Positions 12,136 through 23,320 of a DNA stretch of 64,000 bases are shown piece by piece. Source of the DNA: Juglans regia (taxonomy: Eukaryota > Streptophyta > Magnoliopsida > Fagales > Juglandaceae); assembly GCF_001411555.2 (NCBI RefSeq), contig NC_049910.1:29049150-29113149 (forward strand), in the 5' to 3' direction. A program made the translations under genes and the position numbers. The number at the start of each line of letters is the position of its first letter. Within the stretch, counting starts at the first letter, position 1. The notes under the pieces are model-generated. The model saw nothing but the letters and a program-made list of their open reading frames with translations. It made no database searches and had not been told where the DNA came from.

Positions 12136-14753
12136 TGTAACGCCCCGTACCCGAGGGTTCGGAGAGTTAACTTATGTCACTTAAAAATCATTTTCCTTCC
12201 ACATAGTACATATTCTAATTTTTCTCAATCGCACAAAATACTCATATATTTACATCAATTACTCCAGAATAACTATTCTAAGACAATACAAAATTTAATA
12301 TAAACATCAATCTCCCAACAAATCACATCATCAGAGCACAACAAACTTACTGAATGAAAATCCTCAATACCCATAAAAACCTTCTATGTTTAAACCATCA
12401 TTCTTAACTCTTCTCACCCATGCTCCATATCCTTGATCCTCAACTGAAACATTCAAATCATCTGAAAAATATTGTGGAGATAAGGGGTGAGTTATCAACA
12501 ACTCAGTAAGCAGAGAACATATACTAGCATGTAAACATGAGCATTTTCAGAAAGTTCAATATGCAGAAACGAAACATTTTATTTTTATATGCAGATCTCA
12601 GAAAACGTGTTATCAGAAAATCAGAGTGACTTTTCAATCATTTCATACTCAAGTCAACAATTCAGATTTGAGGATCCATTTCCTATTCAAAAACGTTTTG
12701 GTATAATATAACTGAACATCTTCATTTTATCATATCATATCATAGACCATGTTTAACCCCCGTGGTAGGGTTGTACTATCCCCGGTGGCCAAACCAGGCA
12801 TGTATCATGTGGTGAACTTCCCCTTTTTCAATCTTGGAGCCCCGAGTGTGCACACAGGAAAGAACACGTAAAAAGACCACTTTGTTTCCAAAGTGAGTGC
12901 ACTCTATCATATCATGGTGGTACCAACCATATCACGTGAACCAGTATCATCATCTCAGAACCATATTCAGAACATATAAGTATGCCAAAGTTTTATAATA
13001 TCCATATCATATCAAAACACGTGCGAAACATATTCATATCATTTCCATTTGATCAAAAACATATCCTAATCATTTCGTATCACATGCATAAAAATCTCAA
13101 TGATATCACATTCGCTCTTTTGCATATTTCAGAAACATGGCAAATATTGCTCATGTCTACACAATGCATGTCAGAAAATATTTTCTCTTTTTCGTACAGG
13201 TTTCATGAGTGATGCAAATAAACGATCGAGGTTGATTTTTCTCAAGTTTTCATTTCATCACAAAATATGCAAAGTTTTCAGAAAGTCAACCTCAGTCTCA
13301 ATAATTCATATATAACCTAGCATAGGAACCCCGCTTACCTGGACGACTTAACTTTTCTAGAATTTTCCTCAAATATGTCGAGTCGACTATAAATCGTCAC
13401 CTATAAAGATAATCACGTAATTTCCGTAAGTTTCCAATCAATCATGTATTTCGATATTTAAGCCTAAGCTTCTTAAATAACCTATTTTAAATTTCTCAAA
13501 ACTTAAAACCTTCATAATCCCAAAATATATCATCACTTCCTAAAATCACCAATATCCACCACAACCCACGTCATACACAAAACACCAATATTTAAACCCG
13601 AACCGCCAGCAAATCTCATAATCTAAACCAATCATACTAACAATTCCATCACCCAATCCAATCAACCCCATTACTCCTCGGACTCAGTCCGGCAAAACCA
13701 ATCAGCAATTAAATACAGTGCAATATGCTAGTGCAAAAATACCTTAAATTCACAAGAATTCTTTGAAAAATACTTACAATGCTATATAATAATTTCTGGA
13801 GGATCACAGAGGTGCAAGAAGTGGAAAAACAACTGCGGAACAGTGCAAAATACACTGTGGCCGTGGGTCACAGATACCCACTTTTCAACGGGTGCAAATG
13901 AAGATCTGAAATTGATAGGGTAGGGCCTAGGGATGTCGGTGAAGCTAATGGTGGTGATTGTTGGCCATGGGTGGCGGCGCAAAGGGTGGTTTAAGGCCAA
14001 AAATACCCAAAACGGAAATGGAGTTGGATGTGCTTCACCGGTGACGGATCGGAGGTGGGTTTGGGTCCAATGGGTTGCTTGGAGGTCGAGGATGAAGTGG
14101 TGAAGAAATGGTGGCCAACAGTGGTGCGACGGCGGCGCTGGAGCGAAAGTGGCGCCGCGGCTTTGAAGAGCTAGTGGTGGTTAATGGTGGCGCGGATGGA
14201 GGTAAGGTTGGTGGGGTGAGGTTGCCGGCCGGTGGGGAGCACGATGGGGTGGGCGGTGTCGCGCACGGAGCGCGACGGCGGCGGGCTGGGTGAGGAACGA
14301 TTGCACGGCGAGAGAGAGAGAGAGAGAGAGTGTTGCGCGCGAGAGATGGCCGAAGGAGAAATAAGGGGGAAAAAGAAAAGAAAGAGAAAAGAAAAGGAGG
14401 AAAAGAAAAATAGAGGGAAAAGAAATGAGGTCCAATCCTCACATCTTAGATCACAAAAATGATCTAACGGAAACGATTTTAAAACAGCAAGTGAAATAAA
14501 ATAATTCAAACCCAGTGATTAAAATGAAAATAAATAATTAAACCCAACAACAAGTTAATTTAATTCGAGAAGAAATTTAAACACATAACAATAATTAATT
14601 TAAAGAAAGCACTTCAAAAAAATAATTTTCGTAAACTAAAAATCATAAAAAATAGCCTAATTAAAAATCCAATAATTTTAAAACAAGAGAATAAATTCTG
14701 AATCAATAAAAATAATTCCTTCATTAAAATACACTAAAATACGGGGTGTTACA
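12136..14753 (-). mobile_element. Solo LTR with TGTGA target duplication
   Basis: The 2618-bp sequence starts TGTAACGCCCCG and ends CGGGGTGTTACA, with nearly symmetrical TGTAAC...GTTACA termini. The 5-bp duplication TGTGA occurs at 12131-12135 and 14754-14758. It shares its order of motifs with the LTRs at 23321, 29695, 37198 and 40215: a CGGAGAGTTAA start, the GAGTTATCAACAACTC hairpin near 12489, a CCCCCGTGGTAGGGTT block near 12757, and a GC-rich zone with a GA run near 14300-14450. Those relatives include the LTRs of a minus-strand element, so its sense strand is probably minus. It contains no gene. Confidence 0.9.
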
Positions 14754-14758
14754 TGTGA

Positions 14759-16825
14759 ACCCCAATGACAGGATTTAGACCTTGCAACTCATGAATATGT
14801 GTTGTCCATTTATTCATCTTTGTTTCATCACATTGAAATTCGTGAATATGTGTGATTCAAGTTTTTCCAATATATGAGAAAATTCCTTTCATCTTTGTGC
14901 AATTCTTGAATTGGTGTTGAGTTGTTCATCATTGTGTTCTTGAATGTTCGTGCGTGTTTATCAAATTTCCTTGATGTTCATATATTTTCTTGCATAATAT
15001 CATCTCCCAAACACTTCACTCGCCTATCTCATGGCCAACCCTACTTTCTATAATTAACATTACCCCAAAATAATACCCTTCTTCCATTCTCCACTTGACC
15101 TAGCCGAAATTCCACTTTCCATATGGGGTTTCCTAGACTTTAGGAACCCTAATTGTCTTCCTTATCCATAAACTCTAGCCACCTCTAAAGAGTCCCACTT
15201 GGAAATTCCTTAATTTTAGGAAAGTTGACTCATCCCAATCACATCCCTTGATTCTAGGAATCCCCAGCTCATCTCCAATCCCTTAAATCTCTCAAACCCA
15301 TCAATCCATCTTGTCAACCAAAATCTTCTTTCCATTGCCAAAACTGAATCACCCTTTCCATATTTGATCCTACATTCTAGGGATCACAATAACCAAAACC
15401 CAAAGTCGGCCAACCTTAACCCGAAACCCTAAACTCATGCAAACCCTAATTCCCTTGTCCCTTTGCGTGTTGCCCTAGCCACCGAACCCTAACCTCACTC
15501 ATCCACATCCTTCTAAACCCTAGCAACTCATCCTACACTCCAACCCTAATCCATCTCTTTCCAAATTCGTAATTCCCCCTAACCACCATCCAAACCCTAG
15601 CCTATCTTCACCATACTAACCCTAAACACCATCCAAGTGGTCCCAACATTAAGGACAACCTTCAAGCCGTTCCACATTGCATCAAAAACACCAAATCATC
15701 ACTTAGATCACCCGACCTTATCATCATCATCATCATTGATTCCATCACTAAACACCATACCCTCATCAACCTAGGAACCCATAATTGCCATTATTGATCA
15801 AAGACCAAGCAAGAGGGCTAAGGCAATCAGTCATCACAAGGAGAACCAATGCGAGAACAACATAGTGTTTAGGGACTAGACCAAGGTCCCTAACACAAAG
15901 ATTGATTGTCATCTAAACATAATGAATGCAAACTATAAATTAATAGAATTAAACTGGCACATCTAGAAATAAGACGACACCACTAAGCGACTCCACATTA
16001 TAACCCCATGGTTTCATTTCTTCTAATTGGTTACTTCTCAACTAGAAACCAACAAAATAACTTCATGAAACTCTCTTATAAGTAGTTGGAACTACTCTAG
16101 TTATGAATATGTCTGTTCAAATATTCCATAAGCACTTACTACTTAACAAGACGGCCCATTTAGAGCACATCTAACCACATCTTACCAATTCCACCCTGAC
16201 CTTAACATCCAACAAACCGCAATCTTTTTACTTAAACAAGTGCCATAACGACAACAAAGCCTTTCAACTAGCCACACATCTTACCTGAAGAGACGGACTA
16301 TAAGGTGATGGCTGAACCCAGTTTGTGATGCGACGTACTCCAAGAAGGGTGAGGTGGAGGTTGCGGTAGAGTGTAGGGGGAGGAACTCATTGTGAGATGG
16401 TGTGAAAAAATAAAATAAACGAAGATAGAGAGATGGAGTGAGCTAGTAAATAGAGAGAGCAATCAAAGAAAGAGACAGACGAGATAGGCTTACTAGCAAG
16501 GTGAGGTGTGACAGATCGACGGAACCAGAGGGTAAATTTGGGCTTGGTGCTATAGTGACACATGATGGTTGTGAGACAATTAGTGACATGAGAGGGAGAT
16601 CAGGCTACAAGGAGAGTAAAACCAAGAGGGAGAGAGCAGCAGTCAAAAATTAGAGAGAAGAGAGAGATGCATGTTTGGAGAAGCTGCTTACAGGCATCGA
16701 GAAAGAAGAGTAGTTAAAGTCTATACAGTCATTTTTCCCTCTTATTCAAAATCTTTCCATCTCTTCGAACACTTAGTAGCTAGTAGATAATTATAACATT
16801 CTAGCTAGTTAACATTTCCTTTGAC
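14759..16825. other. Intergenic, no gene recognised
   Basis: About 2 kb without supported coding sequence. The stretch 15040-15790 is C/A-rich with many 'aaccctaa'-like words, dispersed and not in a tandem telomere-type array. The stretch 16330-16700 is GA-rich. No inverted ends or target duplications were found. Confidence 0.4.
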
Positions 16826-16830
16826 TCAAA

Positions 16831-17274
16831 TATAACGCCCAATGGAAGTCCCAAACCACATGATTTATACTCCAAAAAGACTATTCAATGATAAAATTAG
16901 AGCCCCATCGAAACCGTATAAAGAGGAAGAATTTCTCATTTCCAAGTAATGTGGGATCTTGTACACCATCTACTCTTATCTTTATCATATGAGGTATTAT
17001 AATCTACCCCCTGAAAATCCCGATGTCCTCTTCGGGCCAGTCCGTCGTAGGTGGCACAGCTCAAATCTCACATTTCTAGTTGGGATAGGCCCTGATACTA
17101 TTTGTAACACCCCAATGGAAAGCCCAAACCACATGAGCTATACTCCAAAAGGACTAGTCAATGATACAATTGGAGTTCCATTGAAACCGTAAAAAGAGAA
17201 AGAACTTTTCATTTCCAAGTAATGTGGGATCTCATACACCATCTACATTTATCCTTATCATATGGGATATCACA
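16831..17274 (-). mobile_element. Complete TRIM retrotransposon with TCAAA target duplication
   Basis: Two direct repeats of 171 and 172 bp (16831-17001 and 17103-17274) flank a 101-bp interior. The element is bounded by TCAAA at 16826-16830 and 17275-17279. Reading the minus strand, the interior starts next to the right LTR with AATAGTATCAGGG, a degenerate match to the initiator-Met tRNA primer site (TGGTATCAGAG). It ends next to the left LTR with the purine-rich CAGGGGGTAGAT. A short LTR pair, primer site, purine tract and no coding frame define a TRIM. The right LTR has the canonical TG...CA ends; the left has decayed to TA...TA. Confidence 0.9.
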
Positions 17275-17279
17275 TCAAA

Positions 17280-17650
17280 TGTAAAAGTTAACCAAAAATC
17301 ATTTTGATTTGGCCCATCTTATTTCTGTAGATAAAAGTAATAATAGTAAATTTATTAAATACAAAATTATTAAGGACAAATCATCAATTCTCACTAAAAT
17401 TGAAATAAAAGACCATCAAGTCTACCTGTTACAAGCTAGAAAAATGAGTTTATTCTTGCTGTAAATAGTCATTCTCGTAAGAAATATTCATTTTTTAGTA
17501 CAATTTTATAACTAGTCACAAATGACCATTTCATACATACCACGTGATATGTTTTACTTTTTCCTATATCATAAATCTATAACTTGTCTTCTATATGGGA
17601 TGGAGCTTCTTTCTAAGAGATATTAGTAATAAAAAACGTGATCCAACCAA
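17280..17650. other. Intergenic, no gene recognised
   Basis: AT-rich sequence between the TRIM and the LINE-derived insert, with no recognised feature. Confidence 0.4.
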
Positions 17651-18601
17651 GGTGCAATTTTTTTATTTTTTTATTTTTGAGAAAAGCATATTGCATTCAT
17701 TCATAATGGACATTATAAACTTGACCTGAAACATACATTACAAGCCAACTACAACATTGATAGCTCCCCAGTACACAACTGTGACTGACATGGTCTAGCC
17801 CTAGCAGCGAACCTCTATAGACCTAAAGTCTGAGAGACAGTACACCACTGTCCAAGACAGAGTTAACCAAACCGGCTCCATACTCCGTCTAAGATGGAGT
17901 AGAGGACACACTCTACGGACAAAAGTCCTAGAGACTGTGTTTTTTTATTTTTATTTTTCTAAAACAAAAGAGTTTACATAAATTAAAAAAACATGAAAAA
18001 ATAACGGATTACATATTGAAAAGATTTAGATCCGCATTTTCGACCTTGAAAGAAAATACAATATAAAAATAGTGATTGTGATGGAGCGTGAGAGCCATGC
18101 GCCACCCTGGAGGTATGGTGGCCGATCAGGTCTGAAGTAACCGGTGGTCCTGGACTCAAAAAAGCCGTGTCGTGGTGGCAGAAGTGCACCCTTAGCGATG
18201 ATGCATGGGTTTCACGTGCACACTTTGGACCGCACATGCAGTTCACGCGCCACTTCGTTAGGCAAAATTCTTCACCCGTCTGAAGGATTGGTGCCTTGGG
18301 AAGTCTGCAATAGGGCGCGTGGTAGACGCCGGACACCGGAAGGTAGCAAATCGGCCTTCCTCCATACGTAGCCCTGAAAAAACACCCAAAAATGAAAAAG
18401 AAAATGAGAAAATTAGAGATGAGAGGAAGGAGAGATGAGGGAGGGGGGAGCCGAAACTCCTCTCCTATGCCGTTTCTGGTGTGGGGTGGTTTCTAGAGAG
18501 AATGATGAATCTCTCTCTCTAAAAAATAGGGCCGGCTAGTGCTGAGAGAGAAGGAGCCTTGGCCTAAAGCCAAAACTGGCTAAACCGGCCACGGTGCAAT
18601 T
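17651..18601 (-). mobile_element. LINE-derived retroposon, internally deleted, with 9-bp duplication and A-rich tail
   Basis: The insert 17660-18592 is bounded by GGTGCAATT at 17651-17659 and 18593-18601. On the minus strand it begins with a CT-rich leader (near 18400-18590) and ends with an A-rich tail, AAAAATAAAAAAATAAAAAAA next to the left duplication, preceded by a 'gaatgaatgcaatatgctttt' stretch typical of plant LINE 3' ends. A variable target duplication plus 3' A-rich tail indicates target-primed reverse transcription. No endonuclease or reverse transcriptase domain is present; a 117-residue frame (18336-17983) has no recognised homology. It is best read as an internally deleted LINE or a SINE-like derivative. 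Confidence 0.7.
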
Positions 18602-20030
18602 GAGAAGACGTTCACTTTCAAATTACATCATAAAACAAGGTTTAAAAGAAGAATTATACAGTGGGCCTCAAAAAAGAGCATGAGCTGTATATGAATATTG
18701 GGTCTGCATTGTGAATTTACTTTTGTTAAATTTCTTGAACTATTGCGACGTTACTTTTACTTTTTAGGTCACCTTTACTACTTAGAACTGTACGTGCGTA
18801 CTGACGTTCGGCATTGTTTTGTTGGTCCGCCCGCGGGATTTCCAAAGTGAATTTAGTACAACTTACTTCAGTACTACGACAATCACTTCTTCGTGATCAT
18901 GCCTCATGCTTAATTTACAGTAGTATTACTGGAAAAATAATGAAAGGAGAAAAGCGCACATGCAATCTGGAGTACTGATATATTATATATACATTAGTTG
19001 TCCCTATTACCAGCACAAGCCTTCGAGGAAAAGGTGTGGCGAAAAGAAAGGGACATTGTATATCTGCTTTGGCCAGTAGAGTCTGCAGTACTGATTCTGC
19101 ATGCGTAGATATAATTCGCGTCAAAAGAAAAAACTACAGCCCACCTAAAAGTGGATTAACGATTTTTTGTGTGCCACTATAAATGAACTTAACCGTACTT
19201 TAAAGGAAATACTAAGACGAAGACATCATCGTTTGAATCAAAGTTTTTGCGAAGGTTCCATTTGCAGACGCGGACTATAATATGGGGGATTGAGTATGAT
19301 GAAATAAATTCCGCCCTCTCTTCGATCGGCCCCACCTTCTTTCTCCTTTAGTTTGGTCCAGTTTGGTTTCACATGAGATGGTCTCATGAACCCAGTTCAT
19401 CTCATTCAACATTCAAACACCCTTTAAATACAAACATTATTCATTTTCAAGTTTATAACTGCTTCATCTAATTATTTAATACAAGCGAGTATTGGCAGAA
19501 GTGAATCCCTTGTGAGTGCATGCTGCACGCATTGTACTTGACAGGAATTAGAGAGATCAAACAGGAAAGGAAGACAAGAAGATCTAAGGAATATAAATAA
19601 CTAGATCAATATGCAAGGTTAATTAGTCCAATAATTTAATGTTACGAATTAAGTTGTTCGTAAGGAAAGAATAAAGAAAGGCTGGAGGGGGAGTTAATTA
19701 GTTGTCTAGCTAGACTGATCTAGAAGGAAGGTAGAAATTAAGAGATCAGTTCAAGCGGTACGGAAAGAGAAAAGAAAAAGAAAAAGAAAGAGTCGAGGGG
19801 ATTTTAGATTATCGATCGACCAGAACTAGAAGAAAGGAATAAAGAGACATGACCTGCATCTCCATCCACGCTAATTATATATTAAACAAAGCCACAGATT
19901 TCTGTGCGCTAGCTATTCTTTGCTTCCCATCATGTATCCCGGTCATTATCACTTATTCTAAAAATTTAAGATAATAGAAAGAGTTAGATTTAAATATTAT
20001 TTTTATTTTTTATGTGAGGAAGGTTCGTAT
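18602..20030. other. Intergenic, no gene recognised
   Basis: No supported reading frame, RNA gene or element border. A GA-rich tract at about 19545-19860 has no evident structure. Confidence 0.4.
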
Positions 20031-20088
20031 AACGCTCCAATAGAAAGTCCAAATCACATGGCTTATATTTTAAAAGAGCTAGTCAATG
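20031..20088 (-). mobile_element. Truncated TRIM LTR fragment
   Basis: About 58 bp (TATAACGCTCCAATAGAAAG onward) matches the first third of the TRIM LTRs at 16831 and 17103. It stops at 'agtcaatgatt', directly before a CA/TA microsatellite. No second LTR or duplication is visible, so it is a broken copy. Confidence 0.7.
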
Positions 20089-20091
20089 ATT

Positions 20092-20106
20092 TACACACAC
20101 ATATAT

Positions 20107-20150
<44 letters not shown>
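20092..20150. repeat. Compound (CA)n(TA)n(CA)n microsatellite
   Basis: About 40 bases of TA repeats with one interruption, flanked on both sides by short CA runs. Confidence 0.9.
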
Positions 20151-20732
20151 ACATGCTCGATCTAAACCGATCTCTGCATTTACTACAAGTGGTGCGTAAG
20201 GATCATTTAGAAATCTTTATTATTTACTTCTATTTAATTTACTTCTTCCTTTTTTTTTTTCTGGTTTGTTTTCCAGTTAAAAAATCTATCTTACCGTCTA
20301 GAATTATTTTCTTGCACTTGACTATTCTAGTGAGTTTGCTTCTTGATGATCGTGTTTAATTAAGCTGCACATGCAGTTCTACTGTTCTTCTAGTAGAGCT
20401 GCGGTGGATATACCTTTTCCTTCTGCCTTTGAATAAATCATGAAACATGCTATTTCTCTAATTAATATGCTTTCCAATGTTTAGGAATCAAAATTCAAAT
20501 TATTGTGCTGGTAATTAAGAAATCTCGTTATAATTAAGTTGGCCGGTTAATTATGGTTGATCTAGAGCTTGATTAATACTTATTTGAGACCTTTTTACTT
20601 TTTCAGTGATAAGGCGCTTCAGTACTCATGAGTACTCAACTTAAACGCCATGGGCTTCTGCAAGAGAATCAGCCGCGCGAGGTTAGTATTTTCTTTTTCT
20701 TGTCTTTTTTCTCTTGTGCCCAGTATATAACT

Positions 20733-20970
20733 GAGAAATTATATTTACAATTTTAAGGTATCTTGTGCATTTTCTTTGAAAAAATTGAATAAATATGAGA
20801 CTCATATAAAAAAAAAAAAATTTTTAATAGTAGATCTCACTCTTTTTTCAAAATGACTACATGACGCTTGCGCACTCAATGACTATATGTAATATTACTC
20901 TATATTTATTCATTTTTTTCAAAGCGATTGCACGACGCTTGCATATTTAAGATTACATTTATCATTTCTC

Positions 20971-21013
<43 letters not shown>

Positions 21014-21275
21014 CAATCTAAGTAAAAAAATATTCTTTTAATAGTAAATTCTATTTTTTTCAAATAGAATGTGCGAAACTCGAAAAGTGTATTTAGTGTT
21101 GAGAAAATATATTTGCAACTGTGAAATGTACAATTACTGCGTAATCACTTTGAAAAAAGTGAATAAAATATGAGATTCACGTGAAAAAAAATTAATTTTT
21201 TAATAGTGGATATCATTCTTTTTTAAAGCGATTACACAGCGTCTACGCACTTCACGATTATATGTAGAATTATCT
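20733..21275. repeat. Cluster of hairpin MITE copies in the first CNGC intron
   Basis: At least two copies (about 20733-20911 and 21107-21274) and a partial piece between them share the same order: 'cttgaaaaa..gaataaatatgag', a poly(A)/T core, 'taatagtagatctcactctt', and a closing half ending in 'cttgcgcactc' and 'gactatatgtaatattac'. The first and last thirds are roughly inverse to each other, as in a long hairpin. Relatives occur near 1.1-1.35 kb and 52.9-53.1 kb. A (TA)n tract sits at 20978-21008. Confidence 0.65.
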
Positions 21276-22364
21276 GTTAGTATTACTATGTACAGAGCTT
21301 CAAATATGTTTCACATGAATTTGTACGGCTCAAAGGCGCATGGTATTAATGCATTAAGGCACCCTATGAGTCTGACGGTGACTAGATTGTTTGTTATATT
21401 GTGGTGATCATCAGGGGCCTGGATATTGAGAATTCATAAGAAAAGGGGAAAACAAAAGAGAGTTGGATTGTGAAAAATCTTCACCCAGAGGGGCGGTTCC
21501 TAGAAATCTGGAATGTGATTTTCGTGGTGTCGTGTATGAATATTGCAATATCAGTTGACCCTTTTGTTCTTCTACATTCCTGTGGTCAACGAAGAGAAAA
21601 AGTGCCTTGTGCTAGATAAAACATTGAAGATTATTGCTCTCTGTTTGCGATCAGTCACTGATATGATTTATCTTGTGAACATCATATTGCAATTTCTACG
21701 TCCATATATAGACGAGATCAAACGTGAACATTGAGAAACTGTTTTGGTTACAAATGCTTGGCTGATAGCAAAGAGGTACTTTCGTGGATTCTTGGTTCTT
21801 GATATTCTCGCCATTCTTCCTGTCTCAGAGGTGAGGCCTCGTGATTAGAGTACTACTACTAGAATACGACCGAGGAAATTAATTACATCTGTTTTGAATA
21901 CAAAATGCATCATGTAATCCATAAATCGAACTTACATGCACGTAGTACGTACTGTATATACCTTTGTAATCTGTCCTGCAGGTTGTAGTTCCAATTATTT
22001 TTTCAGAAATGAGGGGTTCGACATCTTTGAACAGAAGGAAGTTCCTGAATGCTATTGTTCTCTTCCAATATGTGCCTAGCATTTCCCGTATCTATTTGGC
22101 GTGGAGAAAACTCAACAAGACTACGACCCTATTTAAAAGTTCCGTTTTGGTCGCGCGAGCTTCATTCAATCTGTTTCTGTATATCCCAGCCAGTCATGTA
22201 CGTACATTTGTTACCGACGTTGTATATATATATATATAGAAATCATCTCTGATTATCTAACCGAATATTTAGACAATCCAATTCTAGACATAGATCGATC
22301 ATACAAACCCAAGAAGCCATGGATATCCCGGAAAAGCTTCTCGAGTAAAAGTTCCCCCCATCAT

Positions 22365-22838
22365 CGTATGAATAGAAACGGTGCCAATTTTGTTCCTCAG
22401 CCAGACCGAAGACATAGAAAGATGGGGGGTGCGTTCTGGGGGACAAGATTGATGGAAATAGTGAAGAAACAAGATTCGGGAGGTCTAATTTGGAAGCGAA
22501 TCAACCTCAGTACTACCACTCGCAAAGCCAACGCTAAGAAGTGCCTCCTCTGCGTTTGGCAGAATGAGGCTATCCTGAGGGCTTGTTCTGAACCACCTCC
22601 TTCGAAAACCTCAGGAGCTAGTACTAATGTAGCCAGTGAGAAAGACAACATGAGCAATTAAGTAAATGAAATGAGTATGAACACCTGGCAAGCCTGAAAT
22701 TAAGGAGTTAATTTACCCATTCTTGTAGTTCAATGTTTCCTTTTAATTAAAATTTAACTGGATATTGTAGTTAACCACCATTTTATTCGTTCTATAATAT
22801 AAGATTATGATTTTATTATTTAAAAAAAAAAAAAAAAG
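22365..22838 (+). pseudogene. Retrocopy of a small plant protein mRNA, with poly(A) tail
   Basis: An intronless 79-codon frame runs from ATG at 22422 to TAA at 22659-22661. It starts MGGAFWGTRLMEIVKKQDSG and includes LSTTTRKANAKKCLLCVWQN. A 3' UTR-like stretch and a run of 16 A (22822-22837) follow. The insert is bracketed by near-identical words, GTTCCCCCCATCATC at 22351-22365 and GTTCCCCATCATC at 22839-22851, which look like a target duplication. These are the signs of LINE-mediated retrocopying of a processed mRNA. The protein resembles a short, conserved plant protein of unknown role that I recall only loosely; I assign no function. The frame is open, so an expressed retrogene cannot be excluded, but it lies inside a dead gene. 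Confidence 0.6.
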
Positions 22839-22851
22839 GTTCCCCATCATC

Positions 22852-23098
22852 TTCGCTCTAACCCTCTTTCTCACCATCGTCTCCATCATCCGCTTGTAGC
22901 ACCCAGTTTCGTCACCATCTTGGCTTACTTCTGGCCCCTCTTTCTCCCCACCGCACTCTTCCTCTTCGTCATGATCTTCTTCGGCCGGACTTCGTTAAAG
23001 GGCACCGACGTCCACGGCGATGATAAGGCTGGAGAGGGACTCCTCGATTACATCGCTGGGCAACCTGAACATCTGGTAGAGATCTTCAAGTCTAAGTA
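22852..23098 (+). pseudogene. Fragment of a plant membrane-protein gene
   Basis: Directly after the retrocopy a frame reads FVTILAYFWPLFLPTALFLF (from 22908), then GEGLLDYIAGQPEHLVEIFK, ending at TAG 23096-23098. It has one strongly hydrophobic, probably membrane-spanning segment and an acidic, conserved-looking tail. The upstream part (LTLFLTIVSII near 22857-22890) is in another frame and ends in a stop, so a frameshift separates them. It resembles the C-terminus of small uncharacterised plant membrane proteins. No function is assigned. Confidence 0.45.
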
Positions 23099-23320
23099 GC
23101 AGCACGAAACAAAAAAACCCATGTGTAATTTCGAAACTCCTCCCAAACCCCCCTTCTCTTTTTTTTTTTTGAACTGTAAATTCTTTCTGGGGAAGAATAA
23201 TTTTGTACTCGAGAAGCTTTTTCGGGATCTCTATGGCTTCATCTCCATGGCCTAGTAGCAGCACGAAACAACAAGGCCAGCGCGTGCGTTTTGAGTCATC
23301 AAATGAAACGGGACGTTTCA

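Larger units (their letters stand above)
22316..23237. repeat. 32-bp inverted repeat pair plus 18-bp direct repeat
   Basis: The arm at 22316-22347 and the reverse complement of 23206-23237 agree at 29 of 32 bases (GCCATGGATATCCCGGAAAA in the left arm). In addition AGTAGCAGCACGAAACAA (18 bp) occurs at 23095-23112 and again at 23254-23271. The arms enclose the retrocopy and the membrane-protein fragment. The origin is unknown. Confidence 0.6.

Noticed and set aside
14035..14509. Overlapping frames on both strands in a GC-rich zone, also at 25235-25943
   Set aside because: The same GC-rich, GA-run zone recurs in several LTRs at the same relative position, so these are LTR sequence and not genes.
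15400..15640. Interstitial telomere repeat
   Set aside because: 'aaccctaa' words are frequent but not in tandem register, so they do not form a TTTAGGG array.
18036..18336. Cys-containing frame (minus strand) inside the LINE-derived insert
   Set aside because: It is not similar to LINE ORF1 or ORF2 motifs I recognise and is not bounded like a gene. I kept only the retroposon call.
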